Source: Sphaerobacter thermophilus DSM 20745 (GTDB taxonomy: Bacteria > Chloroflexota > Chloroflexia > Thermomicrobiales > Thermomicrobiaceae). From it: a stretch of 64,000 nt of DNA. Shown here in pieces: positions 7,764-23,504 of this stretch. The notes under the pieces were generated by a model, which saw only the letters and a list, made by a program, of their open reading frames with translations, did no database searches and was not told where the DNA came from. A program made the translations under genes and the position numbers. Positions within the stretch are counted from its first letter, which is position 1. Each line of letters opens with the position of its first letter. Location: positions 1,178,001 to 1,242,000 of the forward strand of contig NC_013523.1 of NCBI RefSeq assembly GCF_000024985.1, read 5' to 3'.

Positions 7764-10619
7764 CTAACCCGCCGAGCTCGCGCGCCCGACCAGCAGGGAA
7801 ACCGGGAGCGTCCGGAGCGCGTGGTGAATGGGGATCGTCCAACCTGCCGAGCCCTGTCGGGCGCGAAGTCGTTGCCCGGTCAGCGCATCGCGCCAAACAA
7901 CCGGCGCGCCGGGCGGGAGCAGGATGCACGTGTCTCCCCACGTCCGGCGGCCGACCGGTGGGGCCGCCCTCGGTCGGAGCGTGGCGATCAGTCGTGGTGC
8001 GATCGTGACCGCCCAACGGTCGTCCTGGCGCCGCGCGAAGGCTACCAGGTGGGTTGCACGTTCGCCCCGGGACTCCAGCGGGAGGTAATCACCGCCGGCG
8101 AACAGGTCGGGCTCGGCCCGCCGGGTGGTCAGGGCACGCGTCAGCACCTCCAGCTTGATGCGCCCGTCGCTCCAGTGAGCAAGGAGGTGGGCTGAACGCC
8201 GATCAAGGGCTGAGCCGCCCTCGTCGCCGACTTCGTGCAGCATCTGTCTCAGGAGCTCGTAGTCGATCGGGCGACGGTTGTCGGGGTCTGCCAGCGTCAG
8301 GTCCCAGACCTCAGTGCCCCGGTAGATGTCGGGAATTCCGGGCGCGGTGGCGTGCAGGACGACCTGGGCCAGTCCGGTGATGGCGCCGTAGGCAGCGATC
8401 CGGCGCGTGAAACGGACGAAGTCGGGGAGGAACCGGTTCTCCTCTCCAGGCGTGAGGATGGCCTCGACGAACCCCAGCACCGCCTCCTCGTGCTCGACAT
8501 TGGGCCGGAGCCAGCTCGTGGCTGCCTTCGCCTCTCGCATGGCCTTGCGCAGGTACGTGCCCAGCCGCTCGCGGAAGTCGGTCAGGTCGGCATCCGCCAA
8601 CGGCCAGGCACCGACGAGGGTCTGATAGAGGAACCACTCCTCGTTGGCGTCGGGGACGGGACGGCCCTCGACGATCGTCTTCCACGGTTGATTCCAGCGA
8701 CTCCAGCGGCGCACCGCTCGCTCCCACTCCCCAGGCACCTCGGAGAGCGCGACAAGCCGGGCACGCACGTCCGCGCCGCGCTTGGTGTCGTGCGTCGAGG
8801 TGGTGTTGAGACTGTGCGGCCACGCTGAGCGACGATGGGCATTGAAGGCGTGGAAATTGGCCACCGGTTCTCCGTTGATGTCCGGGTCACCACCGACCTC
8901 GTTGAGGGCGAGCAGCCGGTTGTAGACGTAGAAGGCCGTATCTTCGACACCCTTGGCCGTCACCGGGCCGGTGAGCTGCTGCCACTGGGCGACGAACTCG
9001 CGCCAGGCGCGGCGTTGCTCCTCGCTCAGCGTGGGAGGGAACGCCAGCGAGAGCACGCGGCGGAGGAAGGAGAAAACCACGGCGGGCACCGTGGGCTCGT
9101 CCTGTTCGGCGGCGGCGATCGCGGAATCGACCCAGCGCGAGTCTTGTGGTGCCGATCGGTCACCCGCGGCGTAGGTCCGGTAGACGGGGAGGCACGCTGT
9201 GACCGCCACGAGCGCGGCCCGCAATTCCTCCGGGCTCAGATCACGAGCGTGGCGGTCGTGTGCCGCGATCGCTTCAAGTCGCCGCACGAGGCTCTGCGTC
9301 TCCCCCGCGAAGAGTTCGTGGATGACGCGGCGTTTCTCCCGCCGCGCCACCTCATCGAACGAGTCGTAGGCGCCGGTAAAGCGGCCGTAGCTGTTCCCAA
9401 GCTCGGCCAGCCCGTCGGGGTCGACGAAAACGGCCGTCAGGACGTTGAGGAAGTCGTACCCGGTCGTGCCGGCGACAGGCCAGTCCGGTGGGAGGTCTTC
9501 ACCAGGCGCAAGGATCTTCTCGACGACGATGTAGGGCGGCGGGGTGTCGGCGTGATCCAACCGCCGCCGCAGGTAGCGCAGGTACCCGGCCGGGTCGCGG
9601 AGGCCGTCCACGTGGTCGATGCGCAGTCCCTGCGCCTTTCCCTCTTCAATGAACCGGAAAATGAGGGCGTGGGTCGCCTCGACGACCGCCGGATCCTCGG
9701 CTCGGACGGCGACGAGGTCGCTGATGTCGAAGAAACGCCGGTAGGTCGCCCGCTCGGCTGCGACCTTCCAGAAGGCGAGCCGGTATGGCTGCGCCTCGAG
9801 TAGGGTGTGGAGCCGATCGAACGACGCGGGGTCCCCCGGCGTACCCTGTGCCGCGGCTAGACAGTCCTCGACCGCGGCGCGTCCGGTCCCTCCGCTGGTG
9901 TAGAGGGACCACAGGCTTTCGATGATAGTCCGCCCCTCCCTCGTACGACGCAAGTGGTCGTCGTCACCGAGCTTCCCGGTGGTCAGCGCATGGGAGGCTG
10001 CGGCGATCGCCCTGATCCGCTCTCGTGCTTCGTCCGAGATGGCGGCAGGGCCGTCGAGATCGAGCACCAGGTGGTACGTGCCCGGATTCAACGGGAAGCG
10101 GAGCCCGTGGTAGTCGATGAAGAGGCCGTCGGCGTCCAGCTTGAGCTGCAGAGCGCCTGACTCGAGCGCTTGCGCATACGGCTCGCCGAGGACCGGAACG
10201 AGGATCTTCTGCGGCGCTCCGGATGACGGATCCGGGCCGCGCCAGTCGATGGCGAAGAAGCCCGCGTACGGTGACGCAGGGCCCCAGGTCAGCACGTCGG
10301 TCCACCAAGGGTTCTCGGTGCTGGCAGCCATGTGGTTCGGGACGATGTCCAGGATGAGACCCATGCCGTGCGCATGCAGCTCGTCGACGAAGGCCGCGAA
10401 GTCGGCGTCCGTCCCGAGCTCATGGTTCACTCGGCGGGGATCGACCACGTCGTACCCGTGGGTACTGCCGCTCCGGGCCGCAAAGATGGGCGACGCGTAG
10501 ACGTGGCTGATCCCGAGCCGGTCGAGGTAGGGGACCAGCGCGCGTGCCTCTGCGAAGCCAAAGTCGCGGTTGAGTTGCAGTCGATAGGTCGCGGTCGGGA
10601 GGGACGGCACGCTACTCAT
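7764..10619 (-). CDS. treY: Malto-oligosyltrehalose synthase
   Basis: A 951-residue GH13 enzyme that isomerises the reducing-end alpha-1,4 bond of maltodextrin to an alpha,alpha-1,1 bond. It starts with the family hallmark PTATYRLQLNRDFGF, and has DIVPNH (91-96), the nucleophile in GLRIDHVDGL (D335), the acid/base E367 in IVVEKIL, and the third Asp in TSTHDTKRGAD (near residue 610). Length is slightly above the usual 700-800. Its ATG overlaps the treZ stop by four bases, indicating coupling. TreY and TreZ together free trehalose from glucan. Confidence 0.96.
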   Translation of the reverse strand: MSSVPSLPTATYRLQLNRDFGFAEARALVPYLDRLGISHVYASPIFAARSGSTHGYDVVDPRRVNHELGTDADFAAFVDELHAHGMGLILDIVPNHMAASTENPWWTDVLTWGPASPYAGFFAIDWRGPDPSSGAPQKILVPVLGEPYAQALESGALQLKLDADGLFIDYHGLRFPLNPGTYHLVLDLDGPAAISDEARERIRAIAAASHALTTGKLGDDDHLRRTREGRTIIESLWSLYTSGGTGRAAVEDCLAAAQGTPGDPASFDRLHTLLEAQPYRLAFWKVAAERATYRRFFDISDLVAVRAEDPAVVEATHALIFRFIEEGKAQGLRIDHVDGLRDPAGYLRYLRRRLDHADTPPPYIVVEKILAPGEDLPPDWPVAGTTGYDFLNVLTAVFVDPDGLAELGNSYGRFTGAYDSFDEVARREKRRVIHELFAGETQSLVRRLEAIAAHDRHARDLSPEELRAALVAVTACLPVYRTYAAGDRSAPQDSRWVDSAIAAAEQDEPTVPAVVFSFLRRVLSLAFPPTLSEEQRRAWREFVAQWQQLTGPVTAKGVEDTAFYVYNRLLALNEVGGDPDINGEPVANFHAFNAHRRSAWPHSLNTTSTHDTKRGADVRARLVALSEVPGEWERAVRRWSRWNQPWKTIVEGRPVPDANEEWFLYQTLVGAWPLADADLTDFRERLGTYLRKAMREAKAATSWLRPNVEHEEAVLGFVEAILTPGEENRFLPDFVRFTRRIAAYGAITGLAQVVLHATAPGIPDIYRGTEVWDLTLADPDNRRPIDYELLRQMLHEVGDEGGSALDRRSAHLLAHWSDGRIKLEVLTRALTTRRAEPDLFAGGDYLPLESRGERATHLVAFARRQDDRWAVTIAPRLIATLRPRAAPPVGRRTWGDTCILLPPGAPVVWRDALTGQRLRARQGSAGWTIPIHHALRTLPVSLLVGRASSAG

Positions 10620-12478
10620 GGCGCTTCCTTGGCGATCTGGCGGTGGTAGAGCACGGCGGCGCGAGGCGGCAGCGGCACCGCCGTGGCCTGACTGGCGTCC
10701 ACGGCATCCGGCGCACGGCTACCCGATCCGCCCCACGTAGGATCTGCGGTGTCGAGCCGCTTGTGCCAGTTCCCGCCGGGAACCGGGAGCAGTACCGTCG
10801 CGGGTTGGTCGTCGAAGTTCAACGCCAGGATGGTGGCATCCGGCCCATGCCAGCGGTGCACCAGGAGAACCCGGGCAGGCCGGGCGACTGTTACCTCCAG
10901 GGTGTCGCGCCTCAGGTGCGCCAGGGACGGCAATTCCCGCCGCAGGGTGAGGAGTTCGCGGTAGAGTGCCACGAGCTGCCGGTGCGGTTCACGATCAGCG
11001 AGGTCTGGGCGCAGGCGTGAGGAGATGAAGAGCGTGGGATCCTGGGGATCGGGCGCGTCGCGGTCCCAGTGCTCCGCGAATTCGCGCTGGCGTCCTTCAC
11101 GAACGGCAGCCACCAGGTCCGGGTCGGTGTGGCTGGTGAAGTAGTGGAAGGGGGTTGTCTCCCCATACTCTTCGCCCATGAAGAGCAGGGGGACGTAGGG
11201 TGAGAGGATCGTCGCTGCGGCGGCAAGCCGGAGCCCGTCGAACGACGTCAAGGTTGCCAACCGCTCGCCGTCCACGCGATTGCCGACCTGGTCGTGGTTC
11301 TGGACGAAAATCACCAGTTGCTGCGCCTCTACGCCCGTGAGCGGGGCGCCGAAGCGGCGTTGCCGACGCTGCGAGTACTGGCCTGAATAGACAAAGCCAT
11401 CGCGGTAGGCGCGGGCCAGGTGGTCGATGGTGCCGAAATCGCGGCGATAGGGGCTCCTCGCACCGGTGAGGAGCGCGTCGACGGCATGATGAAAGTCGTC
11501 ATTCCACTGGGCGCTCAAGCCGTATCCGCCAAGCAATGGAGGGCGAACGAGCCGCGGGTCGTTCAAGTCGCTCTCAGCGATCAGATGGACGCGCCTGTTC
11601 CGTCGCTCTGCCACGTCGTTCACCGATTCCGACAGCTCCTGGAGGAAGGGATGAGCTGAGCGGTCGAAGATCGTGTGCACCGCGTCAAGCCGCAGTGCGT
11701 CGATGTGGAGCGTGTCAATCCAGTAGCACGCGTTCTCGATGAAGTAGCGGCGAACTTCGTCGCTATGCGGGCCGTCGAAGTTCAGCGCCGCTCCCCACGG
11801 CGTGTGATAGCGCTCGGTGAAATACGGTCCGAAATCGCCCAGGTAGTTGCCCTCTGGGCCGAGATGGTTGTAGACGACGTCGAGGACCACCGCGAGACCG
11901 CGCTGGTGGCAGGCGTCGACGAGCCTCGCCAGTCCCTCCGCGCCGCCGTAACTGTTCTGAACGGCGAACGGGTAGACGCCGTCGTAACCCCAGTTGCGCT
12001 CACCCGGGAACTGTGCCACCGGCATGATCTCGATGGCCGTAATCCCAAGGTCGCGTAGGCCGTCGAGGTATGGGATCACTCCGAGGAACGTTCCCGCATC
12101 GCTGAAGGTGCCGACATGCAGCTCGTAGACGACAAGGTCACGGAGCGGGAGACCGCACCAGCCCTGGTCCGTCCAGGAGAACTCGGAGGGATCAATCACC
12201 TCTGACGGACGGTGGACTCCCTCCGGTTGGGAGCGAGAGGCCGGGTCGGGTCGCTCCAGCGTGCCGTCAAGGACAAAAGTGTAGCGGGAGCCGGGCTGGA
12301 CATCGTCGACGGTGGCGGCGTGGTAACCGCGCGGCAGAGGCCTGAGGCGCACCTCGCGCTGCGTCGGGCCCAACAGTCGCACATCAACCGTGGTGGCAAA
12401 CGGAGCCCAGACGAGGAAGTGGGTCTGTCCGTCACCCAGATAGGTCGCGCCGAGTCCTGGCTCGGCGGGCCGCATCAT
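10616..12478 (-). CDS. treZ: Malto-oligosyltrehalose trehalohydrolase
   Basis: A 620-residue GH13 enzyme with an N-terminal CBM48-type domain (about residues 10-95). It hydrolyses the bond next to the trehalose unit made by TreY. Catalytic motifs: LDVVYNH (199-205), ALRLDAVH with D265, HLIAESD with E302, and FVQNHDQ with D396. The [14 protein letters not shown] segment is characteristic of TreZ. It overlaps both neighbours, glgB (upstream) and treY (downstream), by four bases, so all three are probably co-translated. Confidence 0.96.
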   Translation of the reverse strand: MMRPAEPGLGATYLGDGQTHFLVWAPFATTVDVRLLGPTQREVRLRPLPRGYHAATVDDVQPGSRYTFVLDGTLERPDPASRSQPEGVHRPSEVIDPSEFSWTDQGWCGLPLRDLVVYELHVGTFSDAGTFLGVIPYLDGLRDLGITAIEIMPVAQFPGERNWGYDGVYPFAVQNSYGGAEGLARLVDACHQRGLAVVLDVVYNHLGPEGNYLGDFGPYFTERYHTPWGAALNFDGPHSDEVRRYFIENACYWIDTLHIDALRLDAVHTIFDRSAHPFLQELSESVNDVAERRNRRVHLIAESDLNDPRLVRPPLLGGYGLSAQWNDDFHHAVDALLTGARSPYRRDFGTIDHLARAYRDGFVYSGQYSQRRQRRFGAPLTGVEAQQLVIFVQNHDQVGNRVDGERLATLTSFDGLRLAAAATILSPYVPLLFMGEEYGETTPFHYFTSHTDPDLVAAVREGRQREFAEHWDRDAPDPQDPTLFISSRLRPDLADREPHRQLVALYRELLTLRRELPSLAHLRRDTLEVTVARPARVLLVHRWHGPDATILALNFDDQPATVLLPVPGGNWHKRLDTADPTWGGSGSRAPDAVDASQATAVPLPPRAAVLYHRQIAKEAP

Positions 12479-14445
12479 TGCCGGGCCTCATCGGGGGCGA
12501 ACAGCACGGCCCCGAGCGGGGGAATGGTGATGGTGATCGACTGGGTGTAGCCGTGCGACGGAACCGGGTTGGCAGTCACGCCGCCGAGGTTACCCTGGCC
12601 GCTGCCGCCGTATACAGTCGCGTCGCTGTTGAGGATCTCGCGCCACCGGCCGAAGCGCGGTACGCCGATGATGTAGTTGTGGCGCGGTACGGGCGTGAAG
12701 TTGAAGGCAGCGACGATCTCGCTAACCTCAGCCCGCCCCCTGCGGAGAAAGGTCACCACGCTCTGCTCGGCGTCGTTGGCTTCGATCCAGGCGAAGCCCT
12801 CCGGGTCGAAGTCGCGTTCGTGCAGGGCCGGCTGCTCGCGGTAGAGGCGATTGAGGTCCTCGACCAGCCGCTGGATGCCCTGGTGGGGCGCGTACTGGAT
12901 CAGGTCCCACTGCACGCTGCCGTCGTGGTTCCACTCCTGCCACTGCCCGAACTCGCCGCCCATGAAGAGGAGCTTCTTTCCCGGCTGGGCCCACATGTAG
13001 GTGAGAAGCAGGCGCAGGTTGGCGAACTTCTGCCAGTCGTCGCCTGGCATCTTGCCCAGCAGCGAGCCCTTCCCGTGGGTAACCTCGTCGTGCGACAGCG
13101 GGAGCACGAAGTTCTCGGTGAAGGCGTAGATCATCCGGAAGGTCAACTCGTGGTGGTGGTAGCGCCGATGAATCGGGTCGCGGGCCATGTAGCTGAGTGT
13201 GTCGTGCATCCAGCCCATGTCCCACTTCATGCCGAAGCCGAGGCCGCCGACGTAGGTCGGGCGGGAGACCATCGGCCAGGCGGTCGACTCCTCTGCGATG
13301 GTCTGAACATCGGGATAGTGTCGGTAGACCTCTTCGTTCAGGCGGCGCAGCAAGCTGATGGCTTCCAGGTTCTCCCGACCGCCATGCTCATTGGGAATCC
13401 ATTCGCCTGGCTTCCGGGAGTAGTCGAGATAGAGCATCGACGCGACTGCGTCCACGCGCAGCCCGTCGGCGTGGTAGCGATCCAGCCAGAACAGGGCGTT
13501 GCTGAGGAGGAAGCTGCGGACTTCGTTCCGGCCGTAGTTGAAGATGTAGCTGTTCCAGTCCGGGTGGAACCCCTTGCGCGGGTCGGCGTGCTCGTAGAGG
13601 TGCGTGCCGTCGAAGAAGGCCAGGCCGAAGTCGTCAGTGGGGAAGTGGGACGGTACCCAGTCGAGGATCACGCCGATGCCGTGCTGGTGCAGGTAGTCCA
13701 CCAGGAACATGAAGTCCTGGGGCGTGCCGTAGCGGCTGGACGGGGCGAAGTAGCCGGTGATCTGGTAGCCCCACGAGCCGAAGAAGGGGTGCTCCATGAC
13801 CGGCAAGAACTCGACGTGAGTGAAGCCCATGCGGGTCACGTAGTCGGTGAGCCGCGGCGCCAGCTCGCGGTAGCTCAGCGAGCGGTTCCCCTCCTCAGGG
13901 ACGCGCATCCAGGAGCCCAGGTGGACCTCGTAGATCGCGATCGGCGCGTCGGCAGCATTGCGGGCGCCACGGGTTGCCATCCACTCCTGATCGCCCCAGG
14001 TGTAGTCGAGATCCCAGACAATCGATGCCGTCTTGGGCGGAACCTCGGTGAAGAAGGCGAACGGGTCGGTCTTGTCGACTTCATAGCCGTGGTAACGCGA
14101 GACGATGTGGTACTTGTAGAGGGCACCGTGTCCGACCCCCGGGATGAACCCCTCCCAGATGCCCGACTGTTCGCGTGGTCGGAGGAGGTGACGGGTGGGG
14201 TCCCAGCCGTTGAAGTCGCCGATCACAGCGACCCGCTCGGCGTTCGGGGCCCAGACCGCAAAGTAGGTGCCGGGCACATCCCCCACAACGATGGTGTGCG
14301 CGCCGAGATGCTCGTAGAGGCGCAGGTGGGAGCCCTCGTTGAACAGGTAGAGGTCGTCGGCGCTCAGCAGCGACGGGCTGGCTGCCGGGGACGGCCCCGC
14401 CGCGGGCGGTAGGGACGTCGATCGCCGGTCGATCTCGTTGGGCAC
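12475..14445 (-). CDS. glgB: 1,4-alpha-glucan branching enzyme
   Basis: A 656-residue GH13 branching enzyme with an N-terminal CBM48 (about residues 45-140) that transfers segments of alpha-1,4-glucan to form alpha-1,6 branches. Motifs: DWVPSHF (262-268), [17 protein letters not shown] with nucleophile D332, TIAEES with acid/base E385, and [12 protein letters not shown] with D453. The N-terminus is shorter than in E. coli GlgB (no N1 domain). GTG start at 14445, with GGAGGGG upstream. It lies between treS-mak and treZ, so branching is made together with GlgE polymerisation. Confidence 0.97.
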   Translation of the reverse strand: MPNEIDRRSTSLPPAAGPSPAASPSLLSADDLYLFNEGSHLRLYEHLGAHTIVVGDVPGTYFAVWAPNAERVAVIGDFNGWDPTRHLLRPREQSGIWEGFIPGVGHGALYKYHIVSRYHGYEVDKTDPFAFFTEVPPKTASIVWDLDYTWGDQEWMATRGARNAADAPIAIYEVHLGSWMRVPEEGNRSLSYRELAPRLTDYVTRMGFTHVEFLPVMEHPFFGSWGYQITGYFAPSSRYGTPQDFMFLVDYLHQHGIGVILDWVPSHFPTDDFGLAFFDGTHLYEHADPRKGFHPDWNSYIFNYGRNEVRSFLLSNALFWLDRYHADGLRVDAVASMLYLDYSRKPGEWIPNEHGGRENLEAISLLRRLNEEVYRHYPDVQTIAEESTAWPMVSRPTYVGGLGFGMKWDMGWMHDTLSYMARDPIHRRYHHHELTFRMIYAFTENFVLPLSHDEVTHGKGSLLGKMPGDDWQKFANLRLLLTYMWAQPGKKLLFMGGEFGQWQEWNHDGSVQWDLIQYAPHQGIQRLVEDLNRLYREQPALHERDFDPEGFAWIEANDAEQSVVTFLRRGRAEVSEIVAAFNFTPVPRHNYIIGVPRFGRWREILNSDATVYGGSGQGNLGGVTANPVPSHGYTQSITITIPPLGAVLFAPDEARQ

Positions 14446-14574
14446 GGTGTTTCCCCTCCAGCGCGCAGTGTCTCTTGGCTTGTCCCCGGCCTTCCAAGCG
14501 GGTGAGCGAGGGCCGGCTCCGTCGATCCTCCATCCACCCTCCCCGCTGGCGCAGGCTTCGTGCCAGCTTTCCCG

Positions 14575-17940
<3,366 letters not shown>

Positions 17941-17961
17941 GACCCGCGCGAACCCTCCCCG

Positions 17962-19989
<2,028 letters not shown>

Positions 19990-20167
19990 CGGGGTGCGGC
20001 TCCTCTCTCATCGAGGTGCACTCGGGAGCAGACGACTGGTGCATAGCGGGAACGGAGTTGAAAGCGAGCGGCCCGTCCCCCTCCGGCCGCCGCGCGGGAC
20101 CGCAAGTCTTGTACCGGTGGGGACGCCGCGGGCGCCGGTCTGGCGCACCGGGCGGCCCAACCGGGCG

Positions 20168-20264
20168 TGGCGGGGGCGCATGGGAGTCGAACCCACCCGC
20201 GAGGCTCGTCACCCCGCGCACTGATTTTGAAGACCAGGCGGGCCACCGGGCCCGATCCGCCCCC
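20168..20264 (-). tRNA. selC: tRNA-Sec (anticodon TCA, selenocysteine)
   Basis: A 97-base gene including encoded CCA. It has a 6-bp D stem (CGGGCC/GGCCCG with a four-base loop), an anticodon arm CTGGT-CTTCAAA-ATCAG giving anticodon TCA, a long variable arm with a 7-bp stem (CGCGGGG/CCTCGCG) and the T arm GTGGG-TTCGACT-CCCAT. Those are selenocysteine tRNA features. The acceptor pairs over 7 bp (GGGGGCG/CGCCCCC); the eighth pair expected in bacterial tRNA-Sec is here a G-G mismatch. No selA, selB, selD or selenoprotein gene is seen in the window. Confidence 0.9.
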
Positions 20265-20294
20265 AGGATCGCTGCGTGAGCGGCTCGGCAGCCA

Positions 20295-20300
20295 AGTATA
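20295..20300 (-). promoter_or_regulatory. Putative -10 box for selC
   Basis: TATACT on the minus strand, preceded by GC, ends 30 bases before the 5' end of the tRNA-Sec gene. The same GCTATACT form precedes the tRNA-Val gene. No clear -35 is seen. Confidence 0.35.
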
Positions 20301-20352
20301 GCAGCCGGTTGGCGCCGGACGGGTCGGCGCGCCGCAGGCGCCGGCAAGGGGT

Positions 20353-20610
20353 CTACCGGCTGGGTGACCGGCGCCGAGCGTAGGCGTTCTCCAGGAGATG
20401 GTCGATATCTTCGTTCGTGAAGAGATACGTTTGCGGCACCCCGAATGTCGAGTCCGACCGTGAGTCGACCGTCGCGTACGCCTTGATGAGGAACCCCTCG
20501 GGCGTCTCGATCAGTGCGATACGCGTGAACCGGTGTTCATCCAGATAATGACCGATCGCGCGGAATGTGTCCTCGTATCGGACGCGGCGCGTACCGGTGT
20601 GATCGAGCAT
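20353..20610 (-). CDS. Small protein of unknown function
   Basis: An 85-residue protein, MLDHTGTRRVRYEDTFRAIG at the start, not recognised. It is predicted alpha/beta: a helix near residues 12-25, strands IALIETPEG and LIKAYATVD, then a helical C-terminus (NEDIDHLLENAYARRR). The ATG at 20610 has a purine-rich AGAGGGGG site. It lies 52 bases after the thiamine-diphosphate enzyme gene on the same strand and may be cotranscribed with it. No catalytic motif is apparent. Confidence 0.6.
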   Translation of the reverse strand: MLDHTGTRRVRYEDTFRAIGHYLDEHRFTRIALIETPEGFLIKAYATVDSRSDSTFGVPQTYLFTNEDIDHLLENAYARRRSPSR

Positions 20611-20662
20611 CCTCGTCCCCCTCTGTCGCTAACCCAAACCCAGCTCCTGAAGGCAGCGCTGC

Positions 20663-22339
20663 TTACCGGACCCGGTGGAACTCGTAGAAGCCCTGGTGGT
20701 GCTCCGTTGGGTCAACGGCGACATCGACGACCGCCGGCCGCCCCGCCTGGTTGGCCTCGCGAGCGGCCTGGAGCGCCGCATCGAGGTCCTCGGCGCGCTC
20801 GACGCGCGTTGCCCAGCAGCCGGCTGCGCGGGCGACGGCGACCAGGTCGACCGTGGCCGTGAACTCGGTCGCGATGACGCGTCCACCGAGGGCGGTCCGC
20901 TGGGTCCAGCGGGGCCAGCCCAGCGCTCCGTCGTTGAAGACCACCCAAGTCACCGGCGCGTTCTCCTGAACCGCGGTAACGATCTCGTGCATGCCCATCT
21001 GGAACGCACCGTCGCCGGTCGTGCAAACAACCTGCCGATCGGGCCGCGCCAGTTTGGCGCCGATGGCGCCCACGACGCCGAGCCCCATGACGGTCTGCTC
21101 CGCAGGGGGCACCACGCAGCCGGCGTCCTTGACCTGATAGTAGGGCCAATAGTAGGCCCACAGGTCCTGCGCGCCGTTTTCCAGCACGAGGATGGTGTTG
21201 TCACCGAAGACCCTGTTTATGCTGTGGACGATGCGCTTTCCCTTCAACGGGCTGGAGTTGTCCTGGGCGTCTTCGGCGGCCCGAGCGATGGCCTCGGCCC
21301 GGCGTGCACGCAACTCCTCGACCCGGGCCATGTCGGCGCGAAGGCCCCGCCGGGTCGCGCCCCGCAGCAGGGCGTCGAGAGCGAGCGCGGCATCGCTCTG
21401 AATGGCGACGTCGGGCACCCAGTTGCGCCCCAGCTCGAACGGGTCGATGTCGATCTGGATGAAGCGCGCACCCTCGGGGAAATAGTGCCAGACGCCGGAC
21501 TGGAACTCCTCCATGCGCGAGCCGACCGTGATCAGGAGATCAGCCTCCTGGTACACCGCCTTGGGGAACTCGGTGCGATAGAGGCCGACGCTGCCGCAGA
21601 ACAGCGGGTGTTCCTCGGAGATGATCCCGCGCCCGGCCGGTGTCACCAGGACAGGGATACCGAGGGCATCGGCAAATGCCTCGACCTCAGCGGTCGCGCG
21701 GGCGAGGACTGCGCCGCCGCCGCCGACGAGCACCGGTCGCTTCGCCTGCTCGATCAGGTCGAGTGCCGCTTCGATGCGTTCGAGGTCGGGCCCAGGGCGG
21801 ACACTGCGGTCCGCGGGCTGGTACGGTGTGGGCTCGACCTCCTCCAGCGCGATGTCGGCGGGGATCTCGACGTAGACCGGGCCCGGCTTACCGGTGGTCG
21901 CGATGGAAATCGCCCGGCGGATGGTCCAGGCGACCCGGTCGGGTCGTTCGACGGTGACGGCCCACTTGGTGATCGGGGTCATCATCCCGACGTGGTCGGC
22001 CTCCTGGAAGGCGCCCATGCCCTGGATGCGTGTGCTGGCGCGCACGCCGAGTGCGAGTACGGGGATGCACCCGGAGTAGGCCTCCAGGATACCAGGAACG
22101 AGGTTGGCGACGCCCGGACCCGGGCACCCGAAGCAGCAGCCGACCTGCCCGGAGACGCGCGCGTAGGCCATCGCCATGAAGGCGCCCGATGTCTCGTGCC
22201 GAACGAGGACCGGCCGGACATGCCGCGCGTCGTAGAGCGCGTCATAAAGGTGTTTGGCGCCGCCAGGGAGTCCGAAGACAAACGGGATCCCCTCAGCTTC
22301 GAGCGCCGCGACCACCTGCTGCCACGCGTTGACCTTCAC
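20663..22339 (-). CDS. Thiamine diphosphate-dependent enzyme, acetolactate synthase-like
   Basis: A 558-residue protein with the three-domain layout of the acetolactate synthase/benzoylformate decarboxylase superfamily. The N-terminal domain has the activating glutamate in VRHETSGAFMA (about residue 49) and the FGLPGG loop. A central domain covers about 190-330. The C-terminal domain has the thiamine-diphosphate motif GDGAFQMGMHEIV...FNDGALG. The partner enzyme subunit ilvN is not adjacent, so a dedicated biosynthetic role in branched-chain amino acids is unlikely. Substrate unknown. GTG start at 22339 with AAAGGGG upstream. Confidence 0.85.
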   Translation of the reverse strand: MKVNAWQQVVAALEAEGIPFVFGLPGGAKHLYDALYDARHVRPVLVRHETSGAFMAMAYARVSGQVGCCFGCPGPGVANLVPGILEAYSGCIPVLALGVRASTRIQGMGAFQEADHVGMMTPITKWAVTVERPDRVAWTIRRAISIATTGKPGPVYVEIPADIALEEVEPTPYQPADRSVRPGPDLERIEAALDLIEQAKRPVLVGGGGAVLARATAEVEAFADALGIPVLVTPAGRGIISEEHPLFCGSVGLYRTEFPKAVYQEADLLITVGSRMEEFQSGVWHYFPEGARFIQIDIDPFELGRNWVPDVAIQSDAALALDALLRGATRRGLRADMARVEELRARRAEAIARAAEDAQDNSSPLKGKRIVHSINRVFGDNTILVLENGAQDLWAYYWPYYQVKDAGCVVPPAEQTVMGLGVVGAIGAKLARPDRQVVCTTGDGAFQMGMHEIVTAVQENAPVTWVVFNDGALGWPRWTQRTALGGRVIATEFTATVDLVAVARAAGCWATRVERAEDLDAALQAAREANQAGRPAVVDVAVDPTEHHQGFYEFHRVR

Positions 22340-22535
22340 CAGCTATCCCCTTTCTTCCCGTCCCGCAGCCGGGCAGGACGCACTGCGAGGCCGGTCGGTC
22401 ATTCCCTCCGGGGTTGGTACGGTGCGTGTCAGGTTCATGCCCGGTAGGCCGGGCCTCGGCGAGTTGTGGCTATTGTGGTGGGCGGGCGAGTTCGGTGCAA
22501 GTACAATTGCTGAATCTGATTGCGTCCGAGGAGGG

Positions 22536-23378
22536 ATGGTTTACGGGAAGCCTGTGCTACCTGCGCGTGTTGATGAGCTAGAACGGGTCCGTCTCGAACT
22601 CGAGCTGCGCCGCCGCACGCTGGCGCTCGAGCAACTCCGGGCGCTCCTCACCGAGGAGGAAGCGGCCCAGGAGGCGCTACGCCGTCGCATCGAGGATCGA
22701 CTGGGACCGCTGCGGCGGGAGATCGAGCGCCTGAAGGCCGAGCTCGAGCGGATTGACCAGCGGCTCCAGCGGCTGCAGTTCGCGCGGCAGTCGCTCAGTG
22801 ACGAAGAGCTGGACCGCGAGGAGGAGACCTTCCGGGCCGAGGAAGCGGCCTGGTGGGCCGAATGGCGCCACCGGCGCGCCGAGCGGCAGACGCGGCGCGG
22901 CGAGGTGGTGAATCGAAACGGCCACGACGACATCACCCTACGCCAGCTTTACCGAACGCTGGCGCGCCTGGTGCATCCAGACCTGGCCCGCGACCCCGCC
23001 GACCGCTCGCGGCGGGAAGCCGTGATGCGCCTCGCCAACTCGGCGCGGGAGGCGGGCGACCTGGATCAGTTGCGACGCCTCCTGGCCATCTGGGCCCGGC
23101 CGGACGAGGGCGAATGGCCGCGTGATGTCGAGATCCTGCGGGCGCGGGTCGGGCAGCGGCAGGTGGAGATCGGAGAAGTACGCCGCCAGCTCAACAATCT
23201 CCGACGGCAGCCGATGGGTCGCCTGCTGCGCCGGGGTGACCTCGAAGTCCACCGCTACCTGCGCGCAGAAGAGGTGCGCCTCAATCGAGAACTTGCCATG
23301 CTCCGGCTGCGCCGGCGCAGGGCGTTGCGGCAACTCGAGGAGCGGCGTCGCGAACTCGGGGTCTCGGCAGCCGAATAG
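22536..23378 (+). CDS. Coiled-coil protein with J-domain-like HPD segment
   Basis: About 280 residues. Residues 12-120 are a highly charged coiled coil (repeats of LERVRLELELRRR type). Residues 132-190 resemble a J domain: LYRTLARLVHPDLARD with HPD at 147-149, then a helix ANSAREAGDLDQLRRLL. A second charged helical stretch (200-275) closes the protein. HPD normally stimulates an Hsp70 partner; that role is inferred. The ATG at 22536 has GAGGAGGG almost abutting it, so a downstream GTG at 22554 is possible. No Hsp70 gene is nearby. It precedes the nuclease-like gene at 23505 on the same strand. Confidence 0.75.
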   Translation: MVYGKPVLPARVDELERVRLELELRRRTLALEQLRALLTEEEAAQEALRRRIEDRLGPLRREIERLKAELERIDQRLQRLQFARQSLSDEELDREEETFRAEEAAWWAEWRHRRAERQTRRGEVVNRNGHDDITLRQLYRTLARLVHPDLARDPADRSRREAVMRLANSAREAGDLDQLRRLLAIWARPDEGEWPRDVEILRARVGQRQVEIGEVRRQLNNLRRQPMGRLLRRGDLEVHRYLRAEEVRLNRELAMLRLRRRRALRQLEERRRELGVSAAE

Positions 23379-23504
23379 CGGCACTCCACAACATCTTCCA
23401 CCCGGCGCTCCATAATGCGTCGTGTTCCGCGCTTCCCTGCTATGCTTGGGATGTAGTGCCCAACGGGCGATCGTCTCCCGGGCGGCCGGCAGTGGAAGGA
23501 GCGG

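Noticed and set aside
12478-14412. A 644-codon open frame on the plus strand
   Set aside because: Antisense to glgB with no ribosome-binding site or recognisable domain; a shadow of high GC at third positions.
20353-20610. Possible selenoprotein near the tRNA-Sec gene
   Set aside because: No in-frame TGA or SECIS-like hairpin is seen in this gene or in other genes of the window.
22254-22535. N-terminal extension of the J-like protein
   Set aside because: It overlaps the divergent thiamine-diphosphate enzyme start and has no ribosome-binding site; the purine-rich site at 22528-22535 favours the ATG at 22536.
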